Origin: Acidilobaceae archaeon
Lineage (GTDB): Archaea; Thermoproteota; Thermoprotei_A; Sulfolobales; Acidilobaceae
DNA length: 64,000 nt
Direction of reading: 5' to 3'
Assembly: GCA_027051095.1 (NCBI GenBank)
Contig: JALUAM010000007.1
Coordinates: forward strand, 1 to 64,000
The translations under genes and the position numbers were made by a program. Below are positions 40,818 through 48,292 of the stretch, one piece after another. How positions within the stretch are numbered: position 1 is the stretch's first letter; each line of letters opens with the position of its first letter. The notes under the pieces were generated by a model. The model did not search any database, was not told the origin of the DNA, and was given only the letters and a program-made list of their open reading frames with translations.

Positions 40818-41012
40818 TTATACACCTCCAGCTGCTCGGCACCAGCATCAAGTCTCGGGGCCACCGCCTATTATATTATAAAGCCTGCAGGGTGCGTGGG
40901 GGCCTCGGGGCTACAATGGTTCCCCACGTGCCCGTCGGCCTGCCCATCGTTCCTCACAGGCCCATAAGCTCTAGGAGTAGTACAGGGGTTTTAAAGAGGG
41001 GAGGCAGGAGCC
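40818..41012. other. Divergent intergenic region with promoters
   Basis: Contains the AT-rich TATA region at 40868-40881 serving the minus-strand gene and a TTTTAAAG at about 40990 before the plus-strand gene. A GTGGGG/CCCCAC hairpin (40896-40901 with 40922-40927) lies between them. No C/D box pattern was found here. Confidence 0.4.
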
Positions 41013-41966
41013 GTGAGGAAGGGCGGGCTACGGCTCAACATATTATCAGTCTTTGACCCCTGGGACAGCCCTCTATGCTACTGCCCGTTCAAGTTCAGCC
41101 TGAACCCTTACACGGGCTGCAGTATAGGATGCCACTACTGCTACGCCACCGCCTATATAGGGTTGAAGCCGAGCCAGGCGAAGAAGAACGCTCTTAACAG
41201 GCTGCTCCGCGACCTCGCGAAAATCCCTCCAGGGGCTATCATAAACGTGGGAACTAGCAGCGACCCATATCCCCCCGAGGAGCGGGAGGTTGGCCTTACC
41301 CGCGCACTTCTTGAAGCCCTTGTGCCCGCGGGCTTTAAGATACTTATAACCACTAAGGGGGTGCTCTACGCTACACGCGATATAGATTTAATATCTAAGG
41401 GTAACGTGGCGGTGACCCCGACTATCACGATGCTCGACGAGGCTAAGGCCAGAGTAGTAGAACCCCTAGCCCCGTCCCCTCTAGAGCGCATCAAGGCAGT
41501 AGAACTAGCTTCGAGGGCCGGGGTACCTGTAGGCGTCAGAGTAGACCCCATAATACCGTATGTAAACGACGACCGCTATGAGATAGAAGAGCTTCTTGGG
41601 AGGCTCGCCGATGCGGGGGCGAGGTTCATAGTGACGAGTACCTATAAGGCGAGGCCGGACAACCTGGCGCGCATGAGGGAGGCTCTGGGCGAGATAGGCG
41701 AGATGGTCTACAGGCTTTACAGGGAAAAGGGTGTAAAGATGCACGGCTACATATACCTGCCCCGCGACATGAGGGAGAGACTCCTAAGGCCGGTCGTAAG
41801 GGAGGCGGCGAGGCTAGGCTTAGAGTACGCCACCTGCAGGGAGGGCTTCAGGGGGAGGGAGTGGTTCAACGCTGGTAGCTGCGATGGAAGCCACTTAATC
41901 CCCCTCAGGATAAAGCCCCGCAGGCTAGCCGAGAGACTGGATAAGTGGCTGGGGGCCTCGGGCTGA
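41013..41966 (+). CDS. Radical SAM protein, SplB-like (COG1533)
   Basis: Radical SAM cysteines C36, C40, C43 in GCSIGCHYCYA, with the COG1533 features NPYTGCSIGC, VGTSSDPYPPEE near 86-97 and ITTKG near 117. This group includes spore photoproduct lyase-like DNA repair enzymes and proteins of unknown substrate; the archaeal members are uncharacterised to my knowledge. GTG start 41013; GGGGAGGCAGGAG upstream. Confidence 0.85.
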   Translation: MRKGGLRLNILSVFDPWDSPLCYCPFKFSLNPYTGCSIGCHYCYATAYIGLKPSQAKKNALNRLLRDLAKIPPGAIINVGTSSDPYPPEEREVGLTRALLEALVPAGFKILITTKGVLYATRDIDLISKGNVAVTPTITMLDEAKARVVEPLAPSPLERIKAVELASRAGVPVGVRVDPIIPYVNDDRYEIEELLGRLADAGARFIVTSTYKARPDNLARMREALGEIGEMVYRLYREKGVKMHGYIYLPRDMRERLLRPVVREAARLGLEYATCREGFRGREWFNAGSCDGSHLIPLRIKPRRLAERLDKWLGASG

Positions 41967-42139
41967 GACCGAGCTCGTCACGAGTCGGGACTGTCAGGCT
42001 CTCCTCACAGGCCCCTCCACAGCGCAGGGATCTGCCGTCAAGCCCCTTCTAGGATAGGTCCTTTAGGATCTCATTGAGAAGGGCGTTCACCATGTCAGCT
42101 TATTTATTTAGAAGACGTATTTATCTATAACGTGATAGC

Positions 42140-42484
42140 ATGGGTGACGCGTCGGCGGAGAGAAGGCTCTTCGAGGCTGTGGAGAGGCTGTTCAGGGGGG
42201 AAGCATCCATAGCTGAGGTCGAGAAGGCGGCCATCATGCTCTGTGAGGGAGACCAGGGCTGCATATCATCGATTATAGCGCTTGTCGAGGCCTACGTGCT
42301 AAGGCATTCAAGGCTCTCAAGGCTCGACGGATCAAGCAACCTCGAGTTTAGGCTTGCATCGGAGGTCCTAACTTGCGCTCTAAGAATCGCGGGGGAATTC
42401 TCGGAGAGAAGGGAGAGACTCAGGCGTAGGAGAGGCGGCAGGGGCTGGAGGATACTCATGTCCGCCCGCGCCGGGAGTCGATAG
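42140..42484 (+). CDS. Hypothetical protein, 114 aa
   Basis: Helical protein with two cysteines close together (MLCEGDQGCISS near 34-43) and a very basic C-terminus (RRERLRRRRGGRGWR), which suggests nucleic-acid contact. A clear TATA region (ATTTATCTATAA, about 42118-42129) gives a very short leader before ATG 42140. No family recognised. Confidence 0.55.
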   Translation: MGDASAERRLFEAVERLFRGEASIAEVEKAAIMLCEGDQGCISSIIALVEAYVLRHSRLSRLDGSSNLEFRLASEVLTCALRIAGEFSERRERLRRRRGGRGWRILMSARAGSR

Positions 42485-42537
42485 GAGGCCCTCCTTAACC
42501 CCCGGTGCGGGCATCACTGTGTAGGGCGGGGGCGCCT

Positions 42538-43884
42538 GTGAAGCTGGGCGTCGTAGTAAGGGTAGCTTATGGGGCTCGGAACGCGGCTGCCCCCATAGCC
42601 TCGGCGATTCTAAAGGAGCTGGGGAACGCCAGGGTCTTCGTTGTAGAGGAGGATCCGGTTCCCGTGGCGGCCAGGCTGGAGGAGAGGGGCTTCAAGGCCG
42701 TGATATTATACAGCCTTTCAACCCCTCTGTTCCTGGAGATCGCAGAGGAGGTCGCCGCTGCTGCAAGGAGGTTCCCCGTAGCCGCGGGGGGACCTCACGC
42801 GTCAGGCGCTTACTGGCAGGTGTTGAGGCTCGGCGTGCGCGCGGCTGTTGTTGGAGATGGCGAGCCTGCAGCCCCTCTGCTCGTGGAGGCGCTAGCGGGG
42901 GAGAGAAGCCTGAGCGAGGTCCCTAACATAGCGTACTCGGAGGGCGGGAGCTTCAAAGTGACGAGGAGGGTCTACGCCGACCTAGACGAGTATGAGCCGC
43001 ACAGCGTCGAGCTAGGATTGTACCCGCCCATAGAAATAATGAGGGGCTGCACTCACAGGTGCACCTTCTGCGAGATACCATACCAGGCGGGGCCCCGTGT
43101 TAGGTTTAGGAGCGTGGAGAGCGTCGCCAGGGCTGTTAGAGATTACGTTAGAGCCGGAAGGCTAGACATTAGGTTCGTCGCGCCGGTGGGCTTCGCCTAC
43201 ATGAGCAGGAACTTGAGGGAGCCTAACGTGGAGGCTATTGAGAGCCTGCTTCTAGCTGTTAGGAGGGAGGGGGGTAGGCCCTACCTGGGCACGTTCCCCA
43301 GCGAGACCCGGCCCGAGTTCGTAACAGACGAGGTCCTACGGGTGGTTGCGAGGCTCGCGTACAACAGGAAGATAGCTATGGGCCTTCAGACCGGCAGCGA
43401 GGACCTGCTAGCAGCGATCAGGAGGGGGCATGGAGTCGAGGAGGTTATAGAGGCCTCCAGGAGGGCTTTAAGACACGGCTTCAGGCCAATAGTCGATATA
43501 ATATTTGGGCTGCCCGGCGAAACAGAGAGGGACGTCGAGGAGAACATCAGGGTTATGGAGAGGCTCGCATCGATGGGCGCCAAGCTGAGGCTCCACACTT
43601 TCATGCCGCTGCCCGGCACACCCCTAGCCAGGAGCCCCCCGGGCAGGATACATCCGCTCTACAGGAAGGTAATACCCAGGCTGAAGGCCAGGTACGCAGT
43701 GGAGGGCTACTGGGAGGAGCAAGAGGAGCTAGCTAGGAAGATACACTGCCTCATGGCTTTAGATCCTCTTCCCACCAGAAGCCCCCGGCCTGCGAAGCCA
43801 AGGGCCAGCTGCGGCGATATATGGGCAAGGTTCCGCAGGCTGCTGGGGGTCGAAGAGGAAGCCGCCGCGGCGAGCAAGGGTTAA
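42538..43884 (+). CDS. B12-binding-domain radical SAM protein
   Basis: An N-terminal Rossmann-like cobalamin-binding-type domain (VVVRVAYGARN to AAGGPHASG) is followed by a radical SAM core with GCTHRCTFCE (C171, C175, C178) and the later FGLPGETERDVEENI block. Resembles the archaeal MJ1487-type family of unknown substrate. No DxHxxG cobalamin motif is obvious, so B12 may not bind covalently via His. GTG 42538 (MKLGVVV) with GGGCGGGGGC upstream is preferred over GTG 42505. Confidence 0.78.
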   Translation: MKLGVVVRVAYGARNAAAPIASAILKELGNARVFVVEEDPVPVAARLEERGFKAVILYSLSTPLFLEIAEEVAAAARRFPVAAGGPHASGAYWQVLRLGVRAAVVGDGEPAAPLLVEALAGERSLSEVPNIAYSEGGSFKVTRRVYADLDEYEPHSVELGLYPPIEIMRGCTHRCTFCEIPYQAGPRVRFRSVESVARAVRDYVRAGRLDIRFVAPVGFAYMSRNLREPNVEAIESLLLAVRREGGRPYLGTFPSETRPEFVTDEVLRVVARLAYNRKIAMGLQTGSEDLLAAIRRGHGVEEVIEASRRALRHGFRPIVDIIFGLPGETERDVEENIRVMERLASMGAKLRLHTFMPLPGTPLARSPPGRIHPLYRKVIPRLKARYAVEGYWEEQEELARKIHCLMALDPLPTRSPRPAKPRASCGDIWARFRRLLGVEEEAAAASKG

Positions 43885-43948
43885 AGGCAGAGCGTTATTA
43901 TATAATTTAATGTTCTCCTTTCGTCTATTGACTCTAAGGGGCCAGGCT

Positions 43949-45169
43949 TTGGCTAGGGCTAGGGGGGCCGTCTACAGGAAGCCCATTTATATCGTTGACG
44001 GGGCGAGGACCCCAATAGGCAAGTTCGGCAGGAGTCTTAGAGAGGTTTCAGCTGTGGACCTAGCGGCTGTAACCATAAGAGCGGCTCTCGAGAAAGCGGG
44101 TATAGAAGGCGGCGACGTGGATCTTGTCATAATGGGCCATGTAATAAGGGCTGGCACGGGGATGAACACTGCAAAGCACGCGGCCCTCAAGGCCGGGCTG
44201 CCCGAAGACGTTGAAGGTTACAATGTCAACATGGTGTGCGCCAGCGGCATGGCAGCGATCATAGAAGCGGGCATGATCATAGAGTCGGGAGCCGCCGATA
44301 TAGTGATAGCCGGCGGCATGGAGAGCATGAGCACAGCCCCCTTCCTAGTACCCCCCTCGATAAGGTGGGGTGTAAGGCTGATCTACAGCGGCTCCCTGGA
44401 GGTAAAAGACTCCATGGTCCACGACGGGCTGTACGACCCGATCAATATGAAAGTTATGGGCGAGGAGGCGGACGAGACTGCGTGGGAATACGAGGCACCA
44501 AGGGAAGAACTGGACATGATAGCGTATGAGAGCCACGCCAGGTCTGCTAAAGCGTGGGATACAGGATTCATGCAGAAGCTCGTGGTGCCCGTCGTCGATA
44601 GGGGAAGGGTTCTGCTAGACTTCGACGAGGGGATCAGGAGGGACACTAGCATAGACGCACTCTCAAGGCTCCCCCCAGTATTTACGCCGAAGGGCCCCCA
44701 CACAGCCGGTAACAGTAGCCAGCTCAGCGATGGAGCCGTGAGCCTAATCGTAGCAAGCGAGGAGGCTGTGAAGAGGCTCGGGTTGAAGCCTAAGGCGAGG
44801 CTGCTAGCCTGGTCTGTGTCCGGTGTTAACCCGAGGAGGTTCCCCGTGGCGCCTATACCAGCGGTCAGGAAGCTCCTGGACATCCTCGGCTGGAGCGTCA
44901 GCGACGTGGACTACTGGGAGAATAACGAGGCTTTCGCGGTAAACAGTTACATATTCAACAGGGAGCTGGGAGTGCCGTATGACAGGCTCAACGTGATGGG
45001 AGGGTCTATAGGAGTGGGCCACCCTCTAGGCTCCACAGGGGCCAGGCTGGTGCTGCACCTAGCTTACATACTAGACGAGTTCCAGGCTAAAAGAGGGGTC
45101 GCCTCCATCTGCCACGGGCTTGGAGGGGCTGCTGCCGTGGCGATCGAGAGGGTTGAGACAGCTCCCTAG
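43949..45169 (+). CDS. Thiolase-family acetyl-CoA acetyltransferase
   Basis: Thiolase fold with IVDGARTPIGKFGR at the N-terminus, acyl-accepting Cys97 in NMVCASGM, NNEAFAVNSY near 330 and GGSIGVGHPLGSTGAR near 357. The last catalytic Cys is in ICHGLGGAA instead of the usual CxGGG. A TATA box (TTATATAA, 43899-43906) is only 10 bp before ATG 43910, so the start is probably TTG 43949 (AAGGGG 8 nt upstream) or leaderless TTG 43928. Could serve acetoacetyl-CoA formation for mevalonate or fatty acid oxidation. Confidence 0.85.
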   Translation: MARARGAVYRKPIYIVDGARTPIGKFGRSLREVSAVDLAAVTIRAALEKAGIEGGDVDLVIMGHVIRAGTGMNTAKHAALKAGLPEDVEGYNVNMVCASGMAAIIEAGMIIESGAADIVIAGGMESMSTAPFLVPPSIRWGVRLIYSGSLEVKDSMVHDGLYDPINMKVMGEEADETAWEYEAPREELDMIAYESHARSAKAWDTGFMQKLVVPVVDRGRVLLDFDEGIRRDTSIDALSRLPPVFTPKGPHTAGNSSQLSDGAVSLIVASEEAVKRLGLKPKARLLAWSVSGVNPRRFPVAPIPAVRKLLDILGWSVSDVDYWENNEAFAVNSYIFNRELGVPYDRLNVMGGSIGVGHPLGSTGARLVLHLAYILDEFQAKRGVASICHGLGGAAAVAIERVETAP

Positions 45170-46095
45170 CACTTCTCGGCTTCGCCCACCTCCTCGGCCA
45201 GCATCACCACCTCCTCTAGTGTGGGCATCGAGCTGCTCCCCCTTTTAGACACTTTGGCGGAGCCTGCGGCTAGAGCGTAGACTAGAGCCTCCTCCAGGCC
45301 GGCGCCTGCTAGCAGCCAGACGTTGAAGGCTGCGTCGAATGCATCGCCGGCCCCAGTCACGTCTACAACCTTAACCCTTGGCAGTCTAGTTGCCCTGAGG
45401 CAAGCGTCAGGGGTTAGAAGGGTGGCTCCTCCCCTGCCGTGTTTGACTACCACCCTGCTGGCACCCTTCTTTAGGAACGCCGAGGCGGTCATGGGGTCCT
45501 GTGAGCCTGTGACCGAGCGTAGCTCTACAGTGTTGATAAATATCGTGTCCGCATGCCTCGAGGCCTCTAGGACCTCGCCGGGCCTTCTGACTGCCTCGCC
45601 CCCTGGATCGTAGCTGATCGTGCAATGGGGGCATAGCTCTCTAGCCTTAGTCACTAGGCTAGGCTTTACGCTTGCTAGGTGTATGTGACCTCTGAAGCCG
45701 CGCAGGTGCTCCTCCTCCAGGGTGAGGTCCTCGTTTGCGCCCCTAATAGTTATCATGGACCTCAGCGACCTAGCGGCGTCCACGAGCACGACAACCATGC
45801 CGGCGGGTTTATCGGAGATCGTGACGAGCGACACATCGACGCCGGCGGACTTAACAGCTTCTAGAAGGCCTAGGACCACGGCTTGCCTACCCGCCACAGC
45901 CCTAAGGTATGACTTTTGGCCTAGCCTGGCAACTGCTATGGCGTAGTTAGTGGCAGCGCCGCCAGGCCCCACCCACGCGTCGCTGGCGAACACTATCTCG
46001 TCGCCGCCGGGTATACGGGGCACGTAGAGGCTCACATCTATGTTGATGTTGCCGATGGCTAGGTGCGCCTGGCTAAGAGGCCTGGGTAGAACCAT
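45166..46095 (-). CDS. PfkB-family carbohydrate or nucleoside kinase
   Basis: Ribokinase-family fold: GNINIDVSLYVPRIPGGDE near the start, GGAATNYAIAVARLG near 44-58, and the catalytic anion-hole motif DVTGAGDAFDAAF near 246-258. It overlaps the nucleoside phosphorylase gene upstream by 37 bp in the same direction, which suggests a joint role, for example phosphorylating the ribose-1-phosphate or ribose released from nucleosides (inference). It converges with thiolase, the stops sharing 4 bp. Confidence 0.85.
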   Translation of the reverse strand: MVLPRPLSQAHLAIGNINIDVSLYVPRIPGGDEIVFASDAWVGPGGAATNYAIAVARLGQKSYLRAVAGRQAVVLGLLEAVKSAGVDVSLVTISDKPAGMVVVLVDAARSLRSMITIRGANEDLTLEEEHLRGFRGHIHLASVKPSLVTKARELCPHCTISYDPGGEAVRRPGEVLEASRHADTIFINTVELRSVTGSQDPMTASAFLKKGASRVVVKHGRGGATLLTPDACLRATRLPRVKVVDVTGAGDAFDAAFNVWLLAGAGLEEALVYALAAGSAKVSKRGSSSMPTLEEVVMLAEEVGEAEKC

Positions 46096-46901
46096 TTCTT
46101 ACCACGCCCCCTCTTAATAGAGTCCCACTCCGATAGAATCTTCACAGCCTCCGAGGCTACTCGGGCGGCCTCCTTGACGCCGGCGTCGACCACAAATTCA
46201 TCTGTATCCCTGTTTGCGACAACGCTGCACACGCACCCAGCCCTGGCACCATATAGCTGGGAGAGCGTGAAGATAGTGGCAGCCTCCATCTCGAAGCCAA
46301 GGACGCCTGCGGCCTGTAGCTCGGGTATTATGGATGCGGCCCTTGGAGTCATGTAGCCCTTGAAGCCGGGGCGCCCCTGGCCCAGGTAGAAGCTGTCTGT
46401 GCTTGCAACGACGCCCACCTCGTACCTCAAGCCTGCAGACTCGGCAGCCTCTATGAGGGCCAGCACGACCTCAAAGGACGCGGCAGCGGGGTACTCCGCG
46501 ATCACGTACTGCTTGCTGGTCCCTTCCAGCCTTACGGCTCCCGAGGCTATGACTAGGGTGCCGGGCTCTAGATCCCTTTTAAGGCCGCCCATAGTCCCCA
46601 CTCTTATAAACGTGTTTGCTCCGACCCTGAGCAGCTCCTCCAGGGCTATAGCCGTGCTCGGACCCCCTATGCCAGTGCTCGTCACACTTATCCTGACACC
46701 CTTGTAGACGCCGGTCCAGGTCCTGAACTCTCTGTGATGAGCTATCAGACTCGCCTCATCCCAGAGGGAAGCGATCAGGTCTGTTCTCTCCGGGTCTCCA
46801 GGCAGGAGTACATATTCGGCCACGTCGCCCCTCTTAATCCTGAGATGGTACTGGAGCCCCTGCTCGCCTTCAGGCCTCGCAGCACTCCTAAGCCCTTCCA
46901 C
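46059..46901 (-). CDS. udp: Uridine/purine nucleoside phosphorylase
   Basis: PNP/UDP family: VLLPGDPERTDLIA at the N-terminal phosphate site, FIRVGTMGGLKRDLEPGTLVIASGAVRLEGTSKQYV in the middle, and VLGFEMEAATIFTLSQL near 205 with the ribose-binding Met-Glu. GTG 46901 with GAGGGG just upstream is chosen; the frame continues upstream to 47198 but overlaps the divergent endonuclease IV gene and is not coding. Length about 280. Confidence 0.85.
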   Translation of the reverse strand: MEGLRSAARPEGEQGLQYHLRIKRGDVAEYVLLPGDPERTDLIASLWDEASLIAHHREFRTWTGVYKGVRISVTSTGIGGPSTAIALEELLRVGANTFIRVGTMGGLKRDLEPGTLVIASGAVRLEGTSKQYVIAEYPAAASFEVVLALIEAAESAGLRYEVGVVASTDSFYLGQGRPGFKGYMTPRAASIIPELQAAGVLGFEMEAATIFTLSQLYGARAGCVCSVVANRDTDEFVVDAGVKEAARVASEAVKILSEWDSIKRGRGKKWFYPGLLARRT

Positions 46902-47004
46902 GGGACCCCTCAGGAACGCGTGAAGCCTGGGAAGGTTAAGGCTGGAGCCTCTGTGGCCCTCCTTAAGGCCTAGCGGCGGGCTAAGGAATCGCGGGAGGGG
47001 CGTT

Positions 47005-47841
47005 ATGGGTCGTATCAGGTACGGGCCCGCGGGCAAGCCCGTAGACTTTAAAGGCCCCATGGAGAGGGTTCCCGAGTTCCTGAGAAGCATAGGCCTCAGC
47101 GCGCTGGAGTACGAGGCTGTGAGAGGCGTGAGGATCTCGGAGTCTAAGGCACGGCTACTAGGCGAGGAGGCGAGAAAACATGATATAGTCCTGAGCATGC
47201 ACGCACCCTACTACGTGAACCTTGCAAGCCCTGACGACGACACAGTCAAGAGGAGCCTGAAGAGGCTCTACGACTCGATGGTGGCGGCCGAGTGGATGGG
47301 TGCTTACGCCGTAGTCATCCACCCAGGCTACTATAAGGGTAATAGCAGCCAGCGCGAGGCCCTGGAGAGGGTCATAAAGGCCTTCAACAGCCTGATAGAG
47401 TCCCTCCCCTCCTGGATTAAGACGCCTGAAGTAGCCCCGGAGACCATGGGGAAGACAAGCCAAGTGGGGAGCCTGGAGGAGGTCATAGAGATATGTGAGA
47501 ACGTGCCCAGATGTAGGCCATGCATAGACTGGGCACACCTCTACGCTAGAAGCGAGGGTTCATTCGTTGTAAGCGTCGACCAGGTGATTAAGGCGATAGA
47601 GGAGGTCGAGAAGAGACTGGGCTCCAGGGCTGTGAGACCCCTTCACACGCACTTCTCAAAGATAGAGTATGGGCGAGGCGGCGAGAGGGAGCATCACACC
47701 CTCAGGGAGGAGGGCTACGGCCCAAGCTGGGAAATAGTGTGCAGGGCCTACAGGGAGACGGGTATAGACGCCGTGGTTATAAGTGAAAGCCCGATCCTCG
47801 AGAAGGACGCCCTCCTCATGAAGGAGATATGCGGTGAGTAA
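47005..47841 (+). CDS. nfo: Deoxyribonuclease IV (endonuclease IV family)
   Basis: AP-endonuclease TIM barrel with trinuclear zinc ligands in typical spots: SMHAPYYVN (His near 64), IHPGYYKG (His near 104), PEVAPETMGK (Glu near 144), CIDWAHLYA near 178, THFSKIEYG near 215, and SESPIL near the end. Cleaves abasic sites in DNA repair. ATG 47005 with GGGAGGGG upstream. Confidence 0.9.
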   Translation: MGRIRYGPAGKPVDFKGPMERVPEFLRSIGLSALEYEAVRGVRISESKARLLGEEARKHDIVLSMHAPYYVNLASPDDDTVKRSLKRLYDSMVAAEWMGAYAVVIHPGYYKGNSSQREALERVIKAFNSLIESLPSWIKTPEVAPETMGKTSQVGSLEEVIEICENVPRCRPCIDWAHLYARSEGSFVVSVDQVIKAIEEVEKRLGSRAVRPLHTHFSKIEYGRGGEREHHTLREEGYGPSWEIVCRAYRETGIDAVVISESPILEKDALLMKEICGE

Positions 47842-47911
47842 GCCCGGGAGCCGGCCCGCCCCATTGACGTATATAAACCCGCCGCGCCCCCCGCCTTTAA
47901 AGGTGCCCGGC

Positions 47912-48241
47912 TTGGCAAAGATAGCTAAAATAATACTAGTGGATCTGCCCCATCACCCCTACAGTAAGCATTGGCGAAAGCTTGCAGAGAAGATAGCGAA
48001 GGAGCTAGGAGTCCCGCTTGAGGTGAAGAACGAGGACTACGTGTTCGCTATAGAGCATGGTGAGACCGACGATCTAGGCATGGCGTCGCTGCCACAGCTC
48101 TTCGCTCAGACCGAAGACGGCGAAATTAAGTTACTACTCAGCAGATTCCCCTTCAACCCCGCGACTCTACAGGCGGACCCAGAGGAGGCGCTCAAGGCCG
48201 TAAAGGAAAGGATAAAAGAGATTCAAGAGGGAAACGGCTAA
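47912..48241 (+). CDS. Conserved hypothetical protein, 109 aa, thioredoxin-like layout
   Basis: TTG 47912 (MAKIAKIILVDLPHHPYSKHW) is preferred over 47834 because a TATA box (GTATATAA, about 47868-47875) lies between them and AAGGTG precedes it. The order strand, helix, strand, then SLPQLFAQTEDGEIKLLLS with a cis-Pro-like SLPQ, recalls a thioredoxin fold without the CxxC active site. Function unknown. Confidence 0.6.
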   Translation: MAKIAKIILVDLPHHPYSKHWRKLAEKIAKELGVPLEVKNEDYVFAIEHGETDDLGMASLPQLFAQTEDGEIKLLLSRFPFNPATLQADPEEALKAVKERIKEIQEGNG

Positions 48242-48292
48242 ACCGTTTTCACCCACTAGACGCCACATTATAAACCTTGGGGTCTATCAGCT

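Noticed and set aside
40896-40927. GTGGGG/CCCCAC hairpin as an H/ACA RNA
   Set aside because: No kink-turn element or pseudouridylation pocket and the possible ACA is too far from the stem.
46902-47198. Upstream extension of the nucleoside phosphorylase frame to 47198
   Set aside because: Antisense to endonuclease IV, Ser/Leu-rich; GTG 46901 has a proper ribosome site and matches the family start.
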